Source: Takakia lepidozioides
Taxonomy: Eukaryota > Streptophyta > Takakiopsida > Takakiales > Takakiaceae
Reading direction: 5' to 3'
DNA: 60,000 bases
Assembly: GCA_030704615.1 (NCBI GenBank)
Contig: CM060734.1
Coordinates: 26,600,001-26,660,000, forward strand
Shown here: in pieces, positions 1 through 11,900 of the stretch
Layout of the letters: every line of letters starts with the position of its first letter
How positions within the stretch are numbered: position 1 is the stretch's first letter
Notes under the pieces: generated by a model
Seen by the model: only the letters and a program-made list of their open reading frames with translations
Told to the model about the DNA's origin: nothing
Databases searched by the model: none
Translations under genes and position numbers: made by a program

Positions 1-1105
1 TGTTGTATACCTCCTTTGTCCATTGCCAACGTGTGCGCCTATACTTCCACCGTACAACACTCTTTAGGTGCACACCATTTTGTTCGGCCCATAGATGGCA
101 CATGCGACCCTGCATCTCATTTTGTAGCCACTCCCTTCTTTGCCGGCGTGCCATAAAGAACCCCAAAAAAGGACGAGCAGACATTCTTCTCAATATGCAT
201 GGGATCTAGAAGATGACGAATCTTCAGGTCCTACATATACCCCCACCCACAAATACTTACACAAATATTTAGACGTGAAAGTGACAATGTAACTCATACA
301 AAATGTTTAATATCACATGCATGCATAAGGATATTGATGGTGTTTTTGTGGAATATGTACCGCCCAATATGACAACTTGTAGAAGATTGAAAGTCGCTTC
401 ATGCCGGGTGCGTCCACTTCACTGACTGTGCCCGCATGGGCCTCCTTCCATCGGTCCTCCCAAAACTGCCCGGATGGTGTCACGGGGGGGGGGGGGGGGG
501 ACGTACTTCCTCTTTGCCATCAAACAAGTGTTTCTCTCTTCTTCTCCATCGATGGCTCATAGGAAGAAACTTGCGGTAGTTGGGATACACCATCTTGTGA
601 AGATGGCGGGAGCTATGTGCATCAAGATCATCGCCACAATGCAAGCATGCATGGTACCATTTGGTGCTTAGCCCCGAGCAAACAGTTAGTCCTGTACACA
701 TCCCCCCACATTAGCAAAGACAAAAAGTTTTCATGTGCATGGCCCATAATGCCATTTACCCCCACTATGGTGCACAAGACTGTTGCCGCTACTTCTATCA
801 ATCCCAATCCTCATCGATATTATCCGACCTTGACAAGTGAATGTACGCGGGTTCTTCATGGGGAACATAGTATACATGGATAATCATGCATTGTCCAAAG
901 CAAGATGCCTCTCATCTGAAAAGATTGTCCGGCCATAGGGTCAAGTGAAGCATCCAATGTCGGGACCCCCCTCCATAGCTCCTTAAGTTCATCAACTAGA
1001 GGTCGCAAGTACGTGTCCATGTTTGCCACTTGATTTTTCCCTATGAGACATTCACATCAGTGTTTCAATGTTCCACCAATATGCAAATTATACTACATAA
1101 TGAGC
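1..1105 (-). pseudogene. CACTA TNP2 transposase fragment (second, inverted copy)
   Basis: On the minus strand this stretch reads as part of a tnp2-family (En/Spm, CACTA) transposase. The block at 701-480 carries the cysteine/histidine-rich segment with the H-R-W-R-R motif and the F-D-G-K-E-E motif typical of the family. It is a diverged inverted copy of 7845-8990 further along the window. Similarity ends abruptly near 1105, and the left edge continues out of the window. Frames are interrupted, and a G homopolymer at 485-500 sits inside the former reading frame. It is a dead fragment. Whether it belonged to a separate element or to a rearranged copy of the neighbouring one cannot be decided here. 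Confidence 0.8.
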
Positions 1106-3339
1106 AGTCACACTTGCAATGGACAGGTTGCCTAAGCGATGGGAGGCGGAGCTCCGCCTCCCCCCTTCGTAATCTAGCTATGTCTTTAGTCATGATTATC
1201 TTTTTAGGGTTCGGCTATCTCTGCTCTCTTTTTACCCTATCCACTTCGCAAGCTGGCACTGCCGCCACTCTAGCCATGACTATTGTGGACGTAGCGAGCT
1301 CCTCAGCCGCCATAGCTTTTTCGTTGCTTTACGTGTTATGTTGGCTCTCTCTGCCCCCCCGTCTACACCCCCTCTATCACTCTCAAGCATACCATGTGAA
1401 GACAATCTTAACACGCAGATTTTGGTGCAAGCAAGGCGTTTCCAGCCACATTATTACCACTCCAACAGAGGATAGCTACACGCATGCCTATCCTAAAAGA
1501 CTCGCCTGCAACAGGCAATTTGCGCTCTACCCATCTCAGCGCGGCATAATGGTATACACATTTTCCATCGTGTCTCTGTTTTTACATGGATTCTACTTAG
1601 TCTGCTACTCATTACGAATTCCCAGGCCAGCCCGTGCCTCCAAAAGACGACGTTCCATCACCTTCATATCAGGCCAAGTCCGGGGACAAACTCTATGCAT
1701 GAGCACCACACCTCCGGTACCACTCACTACGAGTGGAAGGTTAATCTACATACATCACGAGCGACCACTATGATGCTTCAGCTAGCGACCTCAAAAGTAC
1801 GTGAGCGTGCTCACATGAGCTGCTCACATGAGCTGCTCACATGAGCTGCTCACATGAGCTGCTCACACGGTAGCTACCCTCGGACTGGGAAATCCTGTTT
1901 AGAATTGTGGAGATGTAGTCTCTGACCTGATGTGTGGACATGATATATAAGGCCCGGGGGGTGTCCCATGAGGGGTACCTGATGAGCTGGGGCCATATGT
2001 TGGCATGAGTGTGTTTGCAGATCTGCCTGCAGCTACATACGGAGTTCTCGTCATGCCAGAGTGAGTGGGTTGACTGATATAGATGGGTGGACGAAATGAG
2101 GTGTAGGGTGCAACAGTGGAGGGTAGAGGGATACGACATAACCCGACATACATGGGTCATTCCTAACATAGAGTTAAGTGAGTGGTGTGGTTGAAATCTG
2201 CAGGCATCTTGGTCTATGGGAAGAGAGATAGAGAATTGGGGGTAGGATCTTAGGGGTAGATGATATGAATGGGGGACATGGGTTTTTCAGAGATAGTGGA
2301 TGGCGGCGTAGTGGATGTTGGGAGGGTATCCCAAGAACATCTCTCAGAGATAGTGAGATATGAGGCAATATACAGGGAGGGAAAGGTGAGTGGGGGGAAA
2401 GAGGGGGGAGATCTGTTGTGGCTTATGAAGTGAACATGTAATGACCCTGAACTGTGATGTAATATATATGTTGACTCCATAGACTGGTAAGAGTAGATAG
2501 TGGAGTGAGTACATCTGAATCTTTAGTAGAAGGTCCAATGGTGCCATTTGGGGGTGGGTTGTTGACAACATGCGTCGTTTATGCCCTTGTGCAGACGGGG
2601 ATGATCACGTGGGCACGGAATTGCCCTCCACCAGCTGCAGGGGGTGGCGGCATTTGTAATTTCGAATCTTGGCTGGTCTGGAATCCAGCAACATTCAGTA
2701 GGGTGACAGTCTTGTAAGAACATTCAGGCAGCTGCATCAGCCTTGATGTGATTTATGTAGTTGTATCCCCAAGACCCCGCTAGCACTCCTTGCCTCCAGG
2801 GGTCTGTCATAGTGCTAGATTGACTTGGTGGTGTGGAGTTTAGAACCTGTGTGGTGATGCGATTGGGGTGGGTCAAAGTCGATTTAGACGAGAAGTGGGC
2901 GACTGGGACCTTGATGATCGTTAGCTGCAATGGTTGGTAGCCGGTTCGCGTGTGGTGAAGTAGCAGATTAATCGTGAGCAGAATCCCTTAAGCGTGAGCA
3001 GATTTTAAGCGTGAGCAGATTGGGGAAGCAAAGCCTACAGCCGAGGTAATACAGGGCCTATTGCCGTGGACGCAAACTGTTCTGAATGCAAATTCACGTA
3101 GGCGGCCAGGGACCATTCCATGTCGTGCTCCATGCATTGTGGGATGAATATGTCATAAAAAACGGACGGATGAAAGAGGCATGGATGAATGAAAGAAGGT
3201 GATGGATGGATGATGGATGAATGTGGGATGAACGTGAGTCCTAAAGAGTGGAGGATGCATGGACTGAAATAAAATTGATTGTACGGCAAACACGGCATTG
3301 ACGACAAATTCTATACCCGGGGAAACACGGGGAAACCGT
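1106..3339. other. Unassigned stretch with short repeats, no supported gene
   Basis: No coding region is recognisable. The longest open frame (plus, about 1030-1773) starts inside antisense transposase sequence and has no family features, so I do not call it. Structure present: a 22-nt perfect palindrome at 1141-1162, a 13-bp tandem array at 1809-1868, three spaced copies of a GTGAGCAGA-containing motif at about 2973-3023, and a GATG-rich low-complexity run at about 3155-3240. Confidence 0.5.
1809..1868. repeat. 13-bp tandem repeat
   Basis: Four head-to-tail copies of GCTCACATGAGCT begin at 1809, 1822, 1835 and 1848, followed by a partial fifth. The unit holds the palindromic arms GCTCA/TGAGC around a two-base centre, so each copy could bind a dimeric protein or form a small hairpin. 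Confidence 0.9.
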
Positions 3340-3851
3340 AACTACAAAGGTGTCGCAGGAGGCGACGGCCGGCCTTTCTGGATTTAGGGTTTAGGGCCTT
3401 TTGGGTTTCTTAGTTTTTATTTTATTTATTTATTTTTACATATGGTACTGGGTTAGGGTGCTTGCTTTTCTTTATGGTGCTGGGTTTTGGATTGGCGGTT
3501 TTGGTTGTGGGTCTTGGGGTTAAAAGGATAAACGGTGTAATTAGGATTCACATACCTAAAATGTGGTTCAATCTGATAATCGCAAAGCGCTGGGTCTCAA
3601 CAAATTTTTCCATAGTGTGAGCATCCTGAAGATAGAACGAGAGGAGGGATTTATTGTCTTGGGCTCTAGCACCATAGGGATGCTCCGCCTTTGGTTACCA
3701 ATTTTGAAAGCCCAGAGGCTGAGGCATAGGGTTTTTTTGCCAACGGTTTTTGAGAAATGAAAGTGTTGGTGGTGTGTGTTAATTAGGATGGGATGGTGAG
3801 GAAACATCGACCCGTCTCCCTCGAGGATGGGGAGGTAGTACCACATATCGA

Positions 3852-4189
3852 TTGTGGCCTAGAGCGACAATTTTTCGTGGCGAGGAGGCACCCATTGCAC
3901 CTGATCCAATACAAGCTGTCGGGCACAATCGTAGAAGGGACCGAGGCCAAATTTCAGGTGATGCGGAGGATGTTGACACTCCGGGATTGAGTCGGGCGCG
4001 CCGCGGGTTGCCTCCTCGCGGGCCACCCCGTCCAACCACGTCCACCTTTGACCCCCCCCCGACAGGATTGAGTGTTGGTGCACTAAGTGTTGGGAACGGA
4101 TACCGCCGGGCAGCACCAGACCACCGAGGCGGCGACCGCATGTTGTCGAAAAACATTACAAGAAGAACAAGATTGCAGATGCGGCAAAA
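3852..4189 (+). other. Possible upstream exon of the element-borne SET-like ORF
   Basis: An open frame of about 113 codons, rich in Arg, Pro and Gly, ends at a plausible donor (GTGAGA at 4190). The next open block starts after a plausible acceptor near 4330. No domain is recognised. The minus-strand frame over the same DNA is equally long, so this assignment is weak. Confidence 0.3.
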
Positions 4190-4330
4190 GTGAGAGTTTT
4201 TCCCACCCCTCTCATTAACATTCATTTAAGGTACATTTAGGTTTATCTAGTAATATAGTATGATTGGTAAGCATACATGAATCAAAATTACGACATAAGT
4301 ATTGATGTGTCGTTCATTACGCACATTGCA

Positions 4331-5453
4331 GCCACGACTTGATGCCCAAGCTCGCAATCACATTGCACAGGAGGCATTTCGCGTCGGTCTACTTGTAGAA
4401 TTTGTGCCAGAGCATGTGCCCGATGTGACCAGTTGGTTCCCCCAGCAGTACGTAGATGAGATGCGTAGGGTCGAGGGGTATCGTAGGTGTCGTAGGCGTT
4501 ATGGCCGGCGACGAGCACCCCCCCCCCCCGTCTGTTTCTTTGCCTGATCCACCTCCGGTTGTACCTGATCCGGACGTTGTACCCCCGGCTGCACCTCCGA
4601 CATTACATCCTCAACCACCTCCACTTTCATCTCCTCCGCCAGCAGTACCACCTCCACCTCCACCTCCACGTGCATGTGCCCCCCGAACCCCTAGGAGGGA
4701 TCGGCTTCGCCCTAGGTTTCCTCCCCTTCGGCTTGGGCGGCATGAGCCGGATCCTCGCCCCCGATGGGAAGCGCATAGGACTATGTTACTGAGGACCGTC
4801 CAGCCTCGTTGTTGGGAAAATCATCTCGACCCTTCCACCCCCATCCGAGAAAATGTGGAATTCGAGTATTGGGGGAGACGGTATGTTGTGAGAGCCGCTA
4901 CAGACCATGTTATGGGTCAGGGTTTATTCACGGTCAATGATATTGTGGTTCCTCCTCGGAGAAACAGCATGGTGGACTTGTTTCCCTACTACGGTCCATA
5001 CTACACCTCCGCGGAGTTCCATACATTCGCCTCGAAGCCCCATACATCCTACCCTACATTTTGTGTGTCAACGGACATGATGTGCGTAGACGGGGGTTGT
5101 CTCCCATTGAGATCACATTTTGTGATGGTGACCCCGACATCTTCGGCAATGTTGCTGGGCTGGTCAATAGTTCTTTTGGTCATCCTAGGAGAACCAATGT
5201 AGTATGGGACGAGCGAAGCGATGGGCATGAGAGCTTTTGTGGTCATACGTCAGTATATTGTGAGGGGATGCACATGTTTGTGATGACATGTGCTAGTTAG
5301 ACTATTAGGGCTGGCAGCGAACTATTTGCATCATACGAGTTCTCCCGGGATGATTGGGACCTCCGATTACAGCGTGAGTGGGATGTGTATGATAGAAATA
5401 GGGTTCCTTTGAGACAAGGATCGCGTAGAGGGGCATCGTATATATTCTCATGA
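4331..5453 (+). pseudogene. SET-domain-like ORF inside the CACTA element, frameshifted
   Basis: After an acceptor near 4330 an open frame encodes a basic segment, then a proline-rich linker (about 4510-4680), then a region resembling a SET methyltransferase fold. It reads G-Q-G-L-F-T near the start, then a tract matching the N-V-x-x-L-V-N-S-S-x-G core and T-N-V-V-W, then G-S-E-L-F-A-S-Y near the end. In SET proteins these correspond to the GxG/GLF start, the N-x-x-R-F-x-N-H/S core and the G-E-E-L-x-x-D-Y end. The frame is broken by a shift in the C-run near 4510, another near 5090-5110, and a TAG at about 5298. It lies between the element's left end and TNP2, so it is either captured host sequence or a second element gene. 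Assignment is from motif order only. Confidence 0.5.
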
Positions 5454-5469
5454 TGTACTTTGTATACAT

Positions 5470-6067
5470 CCGATTAATCAATTGATGTAATTTTTTTTCT
5501 TGTTGCTCGTGTGGGTTGCAACTTTGCATATGTGATCTAAACATACTTATGCACATGTGGACCAAATATGAGCTTGAACCAAGTTGATTCAATGGGTCAT
5601 TCTAGTGTTGAACGCAGCTATGTGTCATAGAGACGGAAAATTGTGTTTCGCCTGCAGATGATTTTTTTTTATTCCATTTTCAAGCCATATGCTTAATGAT
5701 AGCATATGCAATGCACATGAAAAATTTGGGAGTAAACAAAAGTCATTTGGACCCATAACCAGATTTTGTTCTCTCATTTGCACTCCAAAGTTGAGTTATT
5801 TTCAACTTCATGTACTCTTTCATAGAGAGTTCTCCAAAAGTGACCCTAGAAACACACTTATTTTTTTTCCAATTTTTTTTTGTCCCATTTTTTGCATGGA
5901 TGTAGTGGTGCAAAGCCCGATGTCGCAGAACAAAATAGAGCTAAAAATAAAATCATTACGCCCCTCAAAACCGCAATCATATTTTTTTAAAATGCAAATA
6001 TTTATTTTAAATTCATTTAAATTCGATTTAATTCAAAATTGGTGCAAGGGTGAGTGCGTCGTTGGGG

Positions 6068-6107
<40 letters not shown>

Positions 6108-6450
6108 TTACCTGCTGGATCTTTGTACAGGTGTTGCACACATATTTAAGCACATATAGGAAAAAATGAAGCTTGAGCCACATCCGTTTGTTGGGTGCAA
6201 TGGCATGAGAGGATTTTCTTTCACATTAATAAACAAAAATTGGTTGATAGGGTGAATGTGTCATTGGGGGGACAAATGATTTTGTTTGGGTTTGAAACTT
6301 TGCATGCGTGTACGTTGCGCACATACATGTAATTATTGAATGACATATTTGATGCACACACACATTGAAGGTTGTTGTTTGCATTTCGCTTATAATGAAG
6401 TGTATGGTTGCAAGGACACATTATAATATATGTCCCTATGTTCATTTGTT
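5470..6450. other. AT-rich spacer with 30+ nt poly-T tract
   Basis: This lies inside the CACTA element between the SET-like ORF and TNP2. It is AT-rich, with a T homopolymer of more than 30 nt at about 6070-6102 and other short T runs. I see no coding region. It may hold the TNP2 promoter, but no motif singles one out. Confidence 0.5.
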
Positions 6451-6454
6451 CGTA

Positions 6455-9400
6455 TTAGGACTTTGTCCATCCCTTCCCGGTCTTTTCTCTTGGCACCCCA
6501 TCCGAAAACAACCCAAGTACATCAGGCGGGAGCCGTGGGCGAGACGCCGCCCCCACGGTACCGGACGATGATGACGATGACAGTGATAGTGACAGTGACA
6601 ACAACAATGAACATGGAATTAACCAGGAGGATGTGCAAGCCATGGAGGATCTCTTAATGTATCATGTGGGCGCTGATGCATCCCATGAAGAGGGAACCCG
6701 GCCAATCGATGATCCTGAAATGGCCCCCTCAAATGACATGGAGAGGGAGGCGAGAACTCCCTTGTACGAAGGGGCGAAAGTGAGTCGACTTTCAACAATC
6801 TTACTTTTGCTCAATCTTCAAATTCGATTTGGCATAAATAATGTTGGGATGTCTGCCATAATGCGAACTATTGCAGACTATAATCCTTGCTCCACACTTG
6901 AAACCCAAGATGCCACGGTCGTGGAAAGAGGCGCGCGAAGTCTTGGACTCTGTGGGGATGGGCTATAAGATTTTTCATGCATGTCCATGTGATAAAACCC
7001 TATACCACGGAGAGGATTCGCATCTCACCAAGTGCCCAAAGTGCAAGAAAGACCGATATCGGGATGATGTCCAAGGGAAAAAAATACCACGCGAGGTATA
7101 AGCGCCATTCCCCCTCGCATGGAGATTATTTTCTTTAATCTTCTCAATGTATGTAAAGTGTATTCCACAAAGTTTAGGGTTTAGAGAGTAGTACTCATGC
7201 AAGATCTGATTGTGGTTTTGGAAAGAGTGAGTGAGGAGTGGAAGGAGCGACGTTTGGTTTTGACCATTCACACCCAAATGAGGGAGAGGCTGCATAAAGG
7301 GAAAGACATAAGGGTGTTGTATTATGTGTGCTAATGGGATGATTACATGTGGGGGGCGTGGGGTATTGCATCCTAGAAAATGCATTACTTTTCGATCATC
7401 CCACGATTGAGGGCACAGTACCGAAGCCCCAAATTGGCCAGACTCGTGAGATGACACGCCTCGCATCGGAGCCCCCCGGGAAAGGTGTGCGGGCCACAAG
7501 ATTCACAAGCATGGAGGCATATTGAAGAGATGTGGCCTTTTCTCTTGGAGGACCCACGACATGTCCACCTCGGCTTCTCCTCGGATGGAGTCAACCCATT
7601 CTCTGTCCAGTCATGTAGTCATGTAGTCATTCCACTTGGCCGGTGACCATGGTGAATTACAACATCCCTCCGTATCTTTCAATTAAAAAATGCCAAATCA
7701 TGTTGGCTGTCATTGTGCCAGATGAGTGTACTCATTTCATGTTTATTATTGCCTTCGACTTTACATTAAACTTCTGATCTTTGACGCAATTCGGATGCAA
7801 GATTGATGAGTGACATAATCATGGAGTAAGACGTGTAATTCATTTTGTAGTATAATCTGCATATTGGTGGAGCATTGAAACAATAATGTGAATGTCTCAT
7901 AGGGAAAAAAACAAGTGGCAAACATGGACACATACTTGCGACCTCTTGTTGATGAACTTAAAGAGCTATGGAGGGGGGTCCCGACATTGGATGCTTCACT
8001 TGACCCTATGACCGGACAATCTTTTCAGATGAGAGGCATCTTGCTTTGGACAATGCAAGATTATCCAGGTATATTATGTTCCCCATGAACAACCCGCGTA
8101 CATTCACTTGTCAATGTCGGATAATATCGATGAAAATTGGGATTGATTGAAGTAGCGGTGACAGTCTTGTGCACCGTAGTGGGGTAGATGGCATTATGGG
8201 CCATGCACATGACAACTTTTTGTTTTGCTAATGTGGCGGGATGTGTAGTACAGGACTAACTGTTTGCTCGGGGCTAAGCACCAAATGGTACCATGCATGC
8301 TTGCATTGTGGCGATGATCTTGATGCACATAGCTCCCGCCATCTTCACAAGATGGTGTATCCCAACTACCGCAAATTTCTTCATATGAGCCATCGATGGA
8401 GAAGAAGAGAGAAACACTTGTTTGATGGCAAAGAGGAAGTACGTCCCCCCCCCCTTATGACACCGTCCGGGCAGTTTTGGGAGGACCGATGGAAGGCGGC
8501 CCATGCGGGCACGGACTGTGAAGTGGACGTGTCCGGCATAAAACGACTTTCAATCTTCTACGAGTTGTCATATTGGGCGGTACATATTCCACAAAAACAC
8601 CGTCAATATCCCTATGCATGCATGTGATATTGCACATTTGGTATGCGTTGCATTGTCACTTTCACGTAAAAAAATTTGTGTAAGTCTTTGTGGGTGGGGA
8701 TATATGTAGGACCTGAAGATTCGTCATCTTCTAGATCCCATGCATATTGAGAAGAATGTCTGCTCGTCCCTTTTTCGGGTTCTTCATGGCACGTCGGCAA
8801 AGAAGGGAGTGGCTGCAAAAAGGCGATTCTCTTGGTGTTAGAAAAGAGCTTGAGGAGCAGGGTCGCATGCTCCATCTTTGGGCCGAACAAAATGGTGTGG
8901 ACCCAAAGGGTGTTGTACGGTGGAAGTATAGGCGCGCACCTTGGCAATGGACAAAGGAGGAATACAAGAAAGTGATAGCCACCAAAAGTGTTGTCCGAAC
9001 ACCAACTAGTTATATTGGGTCATCCCTCCGTATGAAGTTCAGCGAAGAAGTCGGGGTCCATGGTTTGAAGTCTCATGACTACCACAATCTATTGCAAGAC
9101 ATCTTGCCCATTGCAGTACGTGGGACATTGACTCCCGAGGTTCGTGAGACAATCTATAGATTGGGAGGCTTGTTCCGGTGGATTTGCTCCGAAGAGTTGG
9201 AAGAAATAGATTTTCCACGCATGAAGAAGGAGGCGGCGGAGGTAATATGTATGTTGGAGATGCACCTCCCTCCCTCCTTCTTTGACATCCAAGTGCACTT
9301 GGTAGTGCACTTAGTGGAAGAGGCTTCGATTGCCGGCCCCGTTTATTCTCGGTGGATGTACTTCCTTGAGCATTATATGAAGACTTTGAAAGGATTTGTA

Positions 9401-10687
9401 AGACAAATGGCGCACCCGGAGGGTAGCATGGCGGAGGGATATACCTTGCAAGAAGCTATGTTCTCTTGCACGGAGTACATAGCAAGGGTGGATGAGGAAG
9501 CCCTTCGGATGTCGAAGGAAGATGAGGATACACGAACCAATGACATCGTTTTGCCCAAAAAATCGAAGAGGGTAAAATTGCCGACCTTGATGATTGAGCA
9601 AGCGCATGACTTCATACTGAAGAACACCCCATCCATACATGAGTGGGAGGCAAGATACAATAATCTTGTTCAGCAACGAGAGGAGGAGACATTTGCATAG
9701 AGGCGGAACCATCGAAGGCCGGTTACTAGACGCCCACAACGAGGAGCGGGCCGCCGGAATGTTCCTTCACAAAATTTGCCCATGGAATTGCAGCCTCTAA
9801 GTTCATTCCAATAGTGGCTTCGGACTTCAGTTTATGACGCCGTTGCTCAAGGAGAGGTGGTTTCAGATTTGGTGCAAGACATTGCAAGGGGCCCCTCTCA
9901 ATTCGCGACCTCATACACGGCGGTTTGGGTTCACGGTCGTCATTTCCGCATTCGTGCTCTTGACATGAAGCGCAAAACAACCTTTGATTCTAGCTTGTGT
10001 GTCACATATTGACAAGACTCCGTGTGGGGCAAGGGAGATACACGACCTGCTATGAGCAAACTTGAGTACATTGGAGAGCTTGAGAACATACTCCAACTTC
10101 AGTATACAAAGTACCGGCCTCTTCTCTTCAAGGGAAGGTGGTTCCAGCCACATCTTGTGGGGCCCTCCGCAACACTAGTGTAAGATGATTGTGGTTTCAT
10201 GCGCGTCAATGCAGATAGGTTCAACCCTACTCATCGTCCCTCCGATGAGCCTTTTTCACGGCATTTAGACATGGAGCAAGTTTTCTTCTTCGATGACAAA
10301 ACAAGAGGGGGGAATTGGAAGGTGGTTGTGCATGCTCAGCCAAGAGGAAGACGTATCTATTATGGTCTCGGATCTCCATGGGGTGAGGCAATTACGGTGG
10401 ACGGAGAGACTGGTCATAATGATGCTGATGATGGAGGTTGGGTAGAGGGGGTAAAAGAGGATGATGACGCCTCGGACAATGGATCCTGGACCCTATATGA
10501 TGAAGCTCTAGAAGATACGGATGTTGGAGAAGGAGACGAAGACACAGCCATTGACAACGAGGTGGAGGATGATTCAGAGGTGCCTTTTGAGGGCCGGGCC
10601 ATTTATGACGATGACTCTGATGACCAAGAAGACTTGCAGCTTGATGAGGATGAAGAGGCTCCGGATGATGATGTTCAAGTAGATTAG
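6455..10687 (+). pseudogene. TNP2-type CACTA transposase, broken
   Basis: Pieces of one transposase lie in the family's order. At 6550-6960 an acidic D/S/N-rich stretch leads to a segment with L-S-T-I-L-L-L-L-N-L. At 6905-7096 follow W-K-E-A and a Cys-rich C-P-C-D/C-P-K-C zinc-binding pattern. A likely intron spans 7096-7373. At 7378-7700 are I-I-P-R-L and the catalytic-region motif S-S-D-G-V-N-P-F. At 7915-8045 is Y-L-R-P-L-V-D-E-L-K-E-L-W. At 8241-8600 is the H-R-W-R-R block, and at 8720-8790 D-P-M-H-I-E-K-N-V-C. At 9060-9490 is DUF4218 (F-F-D-I-Q-V-H-L, P-E-G-S-M-A-E-G-Y). At 9870-10380 is DUF4216 (W-V-H-G-R-x-F, D-E-P-F), ending in an acidic tail. Frameshifts occur near 6905 and 8100-8240, and stops occur in the DUF4216 part (for example about 10010 and 10182). 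It would have bound the element's ends and catalysed cut-and-paste transposition. Confidence 0.88.
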
Positions 10688-10974
10688 ACACAAAATCAAA
10701 GCTACATAACAATTCTCGCACCGAACTGGACCCATCCCTTCGATTGATTGTACATGTACATGCATATTGTACTTTATTTCTATGATTCATCAAATATGGT
10801 TGTGGCTGGTAGTCTTTCAAGAAAGAAGGCAGAGGCAAAGAATATGTTGGAGCAACACATACAGATGTGGTATCAAGAGAATTATCAAAATGAATGTCAC
10901 AATCTACAAGAAGGTCCACAACAACAAGTTAAACCATAAAGAAAAACAAACACCCTACCCCAGTACCATATGAA

Positions 10975-11558
10975 AAAAAAAAAAAAACTAAGAACCCCCA
11001 AAGGCCCTAAACCTAAACCTAGAAAGCCCTGCCGTCGCTGACTGCGACCCCCACGCGTCACCACCTGCGACGCGGTTTTTAGGCCGGGGGTCGCAAACGG
11101 CGACGGCCAACCGTCGCCATCTACGACCTATTTTTTTGAATGGATTTATGAGGCCGGGGGTCGCACACGGCAACGGCCAGCCGTCGCACACTGTGACATT
11201 TTTTTATTTTTTTATTTTTGCAAGAATACGGCAGTCGAGTAGTTTGCGACGCCCGGCCGTCGCAGGGGGCCTTTTGCCCTTCATGCTACCATGCGACAGC
11301 TTGGCGTCGCAAGAAAGGGCTGCGATGAAATAAGGGTTTTTTTTTCCGGCGTGCGACGAGCGGCCGTTGCCCGAAAGGGCTGCCTTCTGCCCTTCGCTGG
11401 GGGCGACGCTTGGGCGTCGCACGGAAGGGCTGCCATTTGCCCTTCATCACTCCGTGCGACGGCCAGGCAGCGGCCCAGCATCGCAAACACGCTCCGCGGG
11501 GTTGGCGCCGCGTGGGGGCACGGCTAGCGTCGCAACCCCCCCCCCATTTGCTGTAGTG
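10975..11558. repeat. GC-rich hairpin subterminal array and right end of CACTA element
   Basis: About nine variants of a GCGACGG...CCGTCGC inverted motif occur between 11030 and 11500, spaced 30-80 bp apart. They end in the terminus GCTGTAGTG. CACTA elements typically carry such subterminal motifs as transposase binding sites. A related pair of motifs is present at the left end (3350-3378). The inner edge holds CCTAAACCTAAACC, similar to the plant telomeric repeat. Confidence 0.7.
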
Positions 11559-11561
11559 ACA

Positions 11562-11900
11562 TGTGCAGGTTTTTCAGAGATCAGACGACTGTTCTATGAA
11601 TGACTGCGTGCTCGAGGCTATCCAAGTCTTTTATCTTAGCGTGAAGAGACTTGGAGGAGCTGGACCAGAGATGCCTTATCTAAGAGATACCTCTAGTTTC
11701 CCATGCAGCCCACCTGTTTGCTTGATTGCGCTCTGAGGGAGTAGGAGAGGCAGAGTTGAGGAAGAGGCTTTGTCTCATGACCTCATAGAAGGAAGTAGGC
11801 TCAGACTTCAACAGAAAGGGTCTAAATTTGTTCCATGCTGTCCAAATAGACCCAAAGGGGAGAACCTACAGCCTTATGCCTGAAACCTTGCGCTATCCAT
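11562..11900 (-). pseudogene. LINE ORF2 C-terminal remnant
   Basis: Read on the minus strand, one frame gives F-G-S-I-W-T-A-W-N-K-F-R-P-F, then R-Q-S-L-F-L-N, then W-E-T-R-G-I. This is a pattern I associate with the tail of non-LTR retrotransposon ORF2 proteins. There are stops and no intact ORF. It directly abuts the right end of the CACTA element, which may have inserted into it. Confidence 0.45.

Larger units (their letters stand above)
3340..11558 (+). mobile_element. CACTA (En/Spm, CMC) DNA transposon, degenerate
   Basis: The right end is well defined. A GC-rich subterminal array ends in GCTGTAGTG at 11558, the complement of a CACTACAGC terminus. On the left, sequence at 3350-3420 (a GGCGACGGCC motif, a TTTAGGGTTTAGGG motif and a CTTAGTTTTT motif) is the inverted counterpart of 10975-11040, so the element begins near 3340. 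The left terminus reads AACTACAAAGG, not CACTA, and the flanking three bases (CGT left, ACA right) do not match. The exact left end is therefore uncertain or mutated. The interior carries a broken SET-like ORF followed by a TNP2 pseudogene. The right end abuts a LINE remnant. Confidence 0.7.

Noticed and set aside
1030-1773. Plus-strand open frame of 247 codons
   Set aside because: Its first part is antisense transposase sequence, and the rest shows no domain, splice logic or compositional sign of coding.
6975-7499. Minus-strand frame of 174 codons
   Set aside because: It lies antisense over TNP2 exon, intron and exon sequence whose plus-strand reading matches the transposase family.
10392-10919. 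Minus-strand frame of 175 codons
   Set aside because: It is the complement of the acidic DUF4216 tail of TNP2. The His/Leu/Pro composition is a by-product of GAT/GAG-rich sequence.
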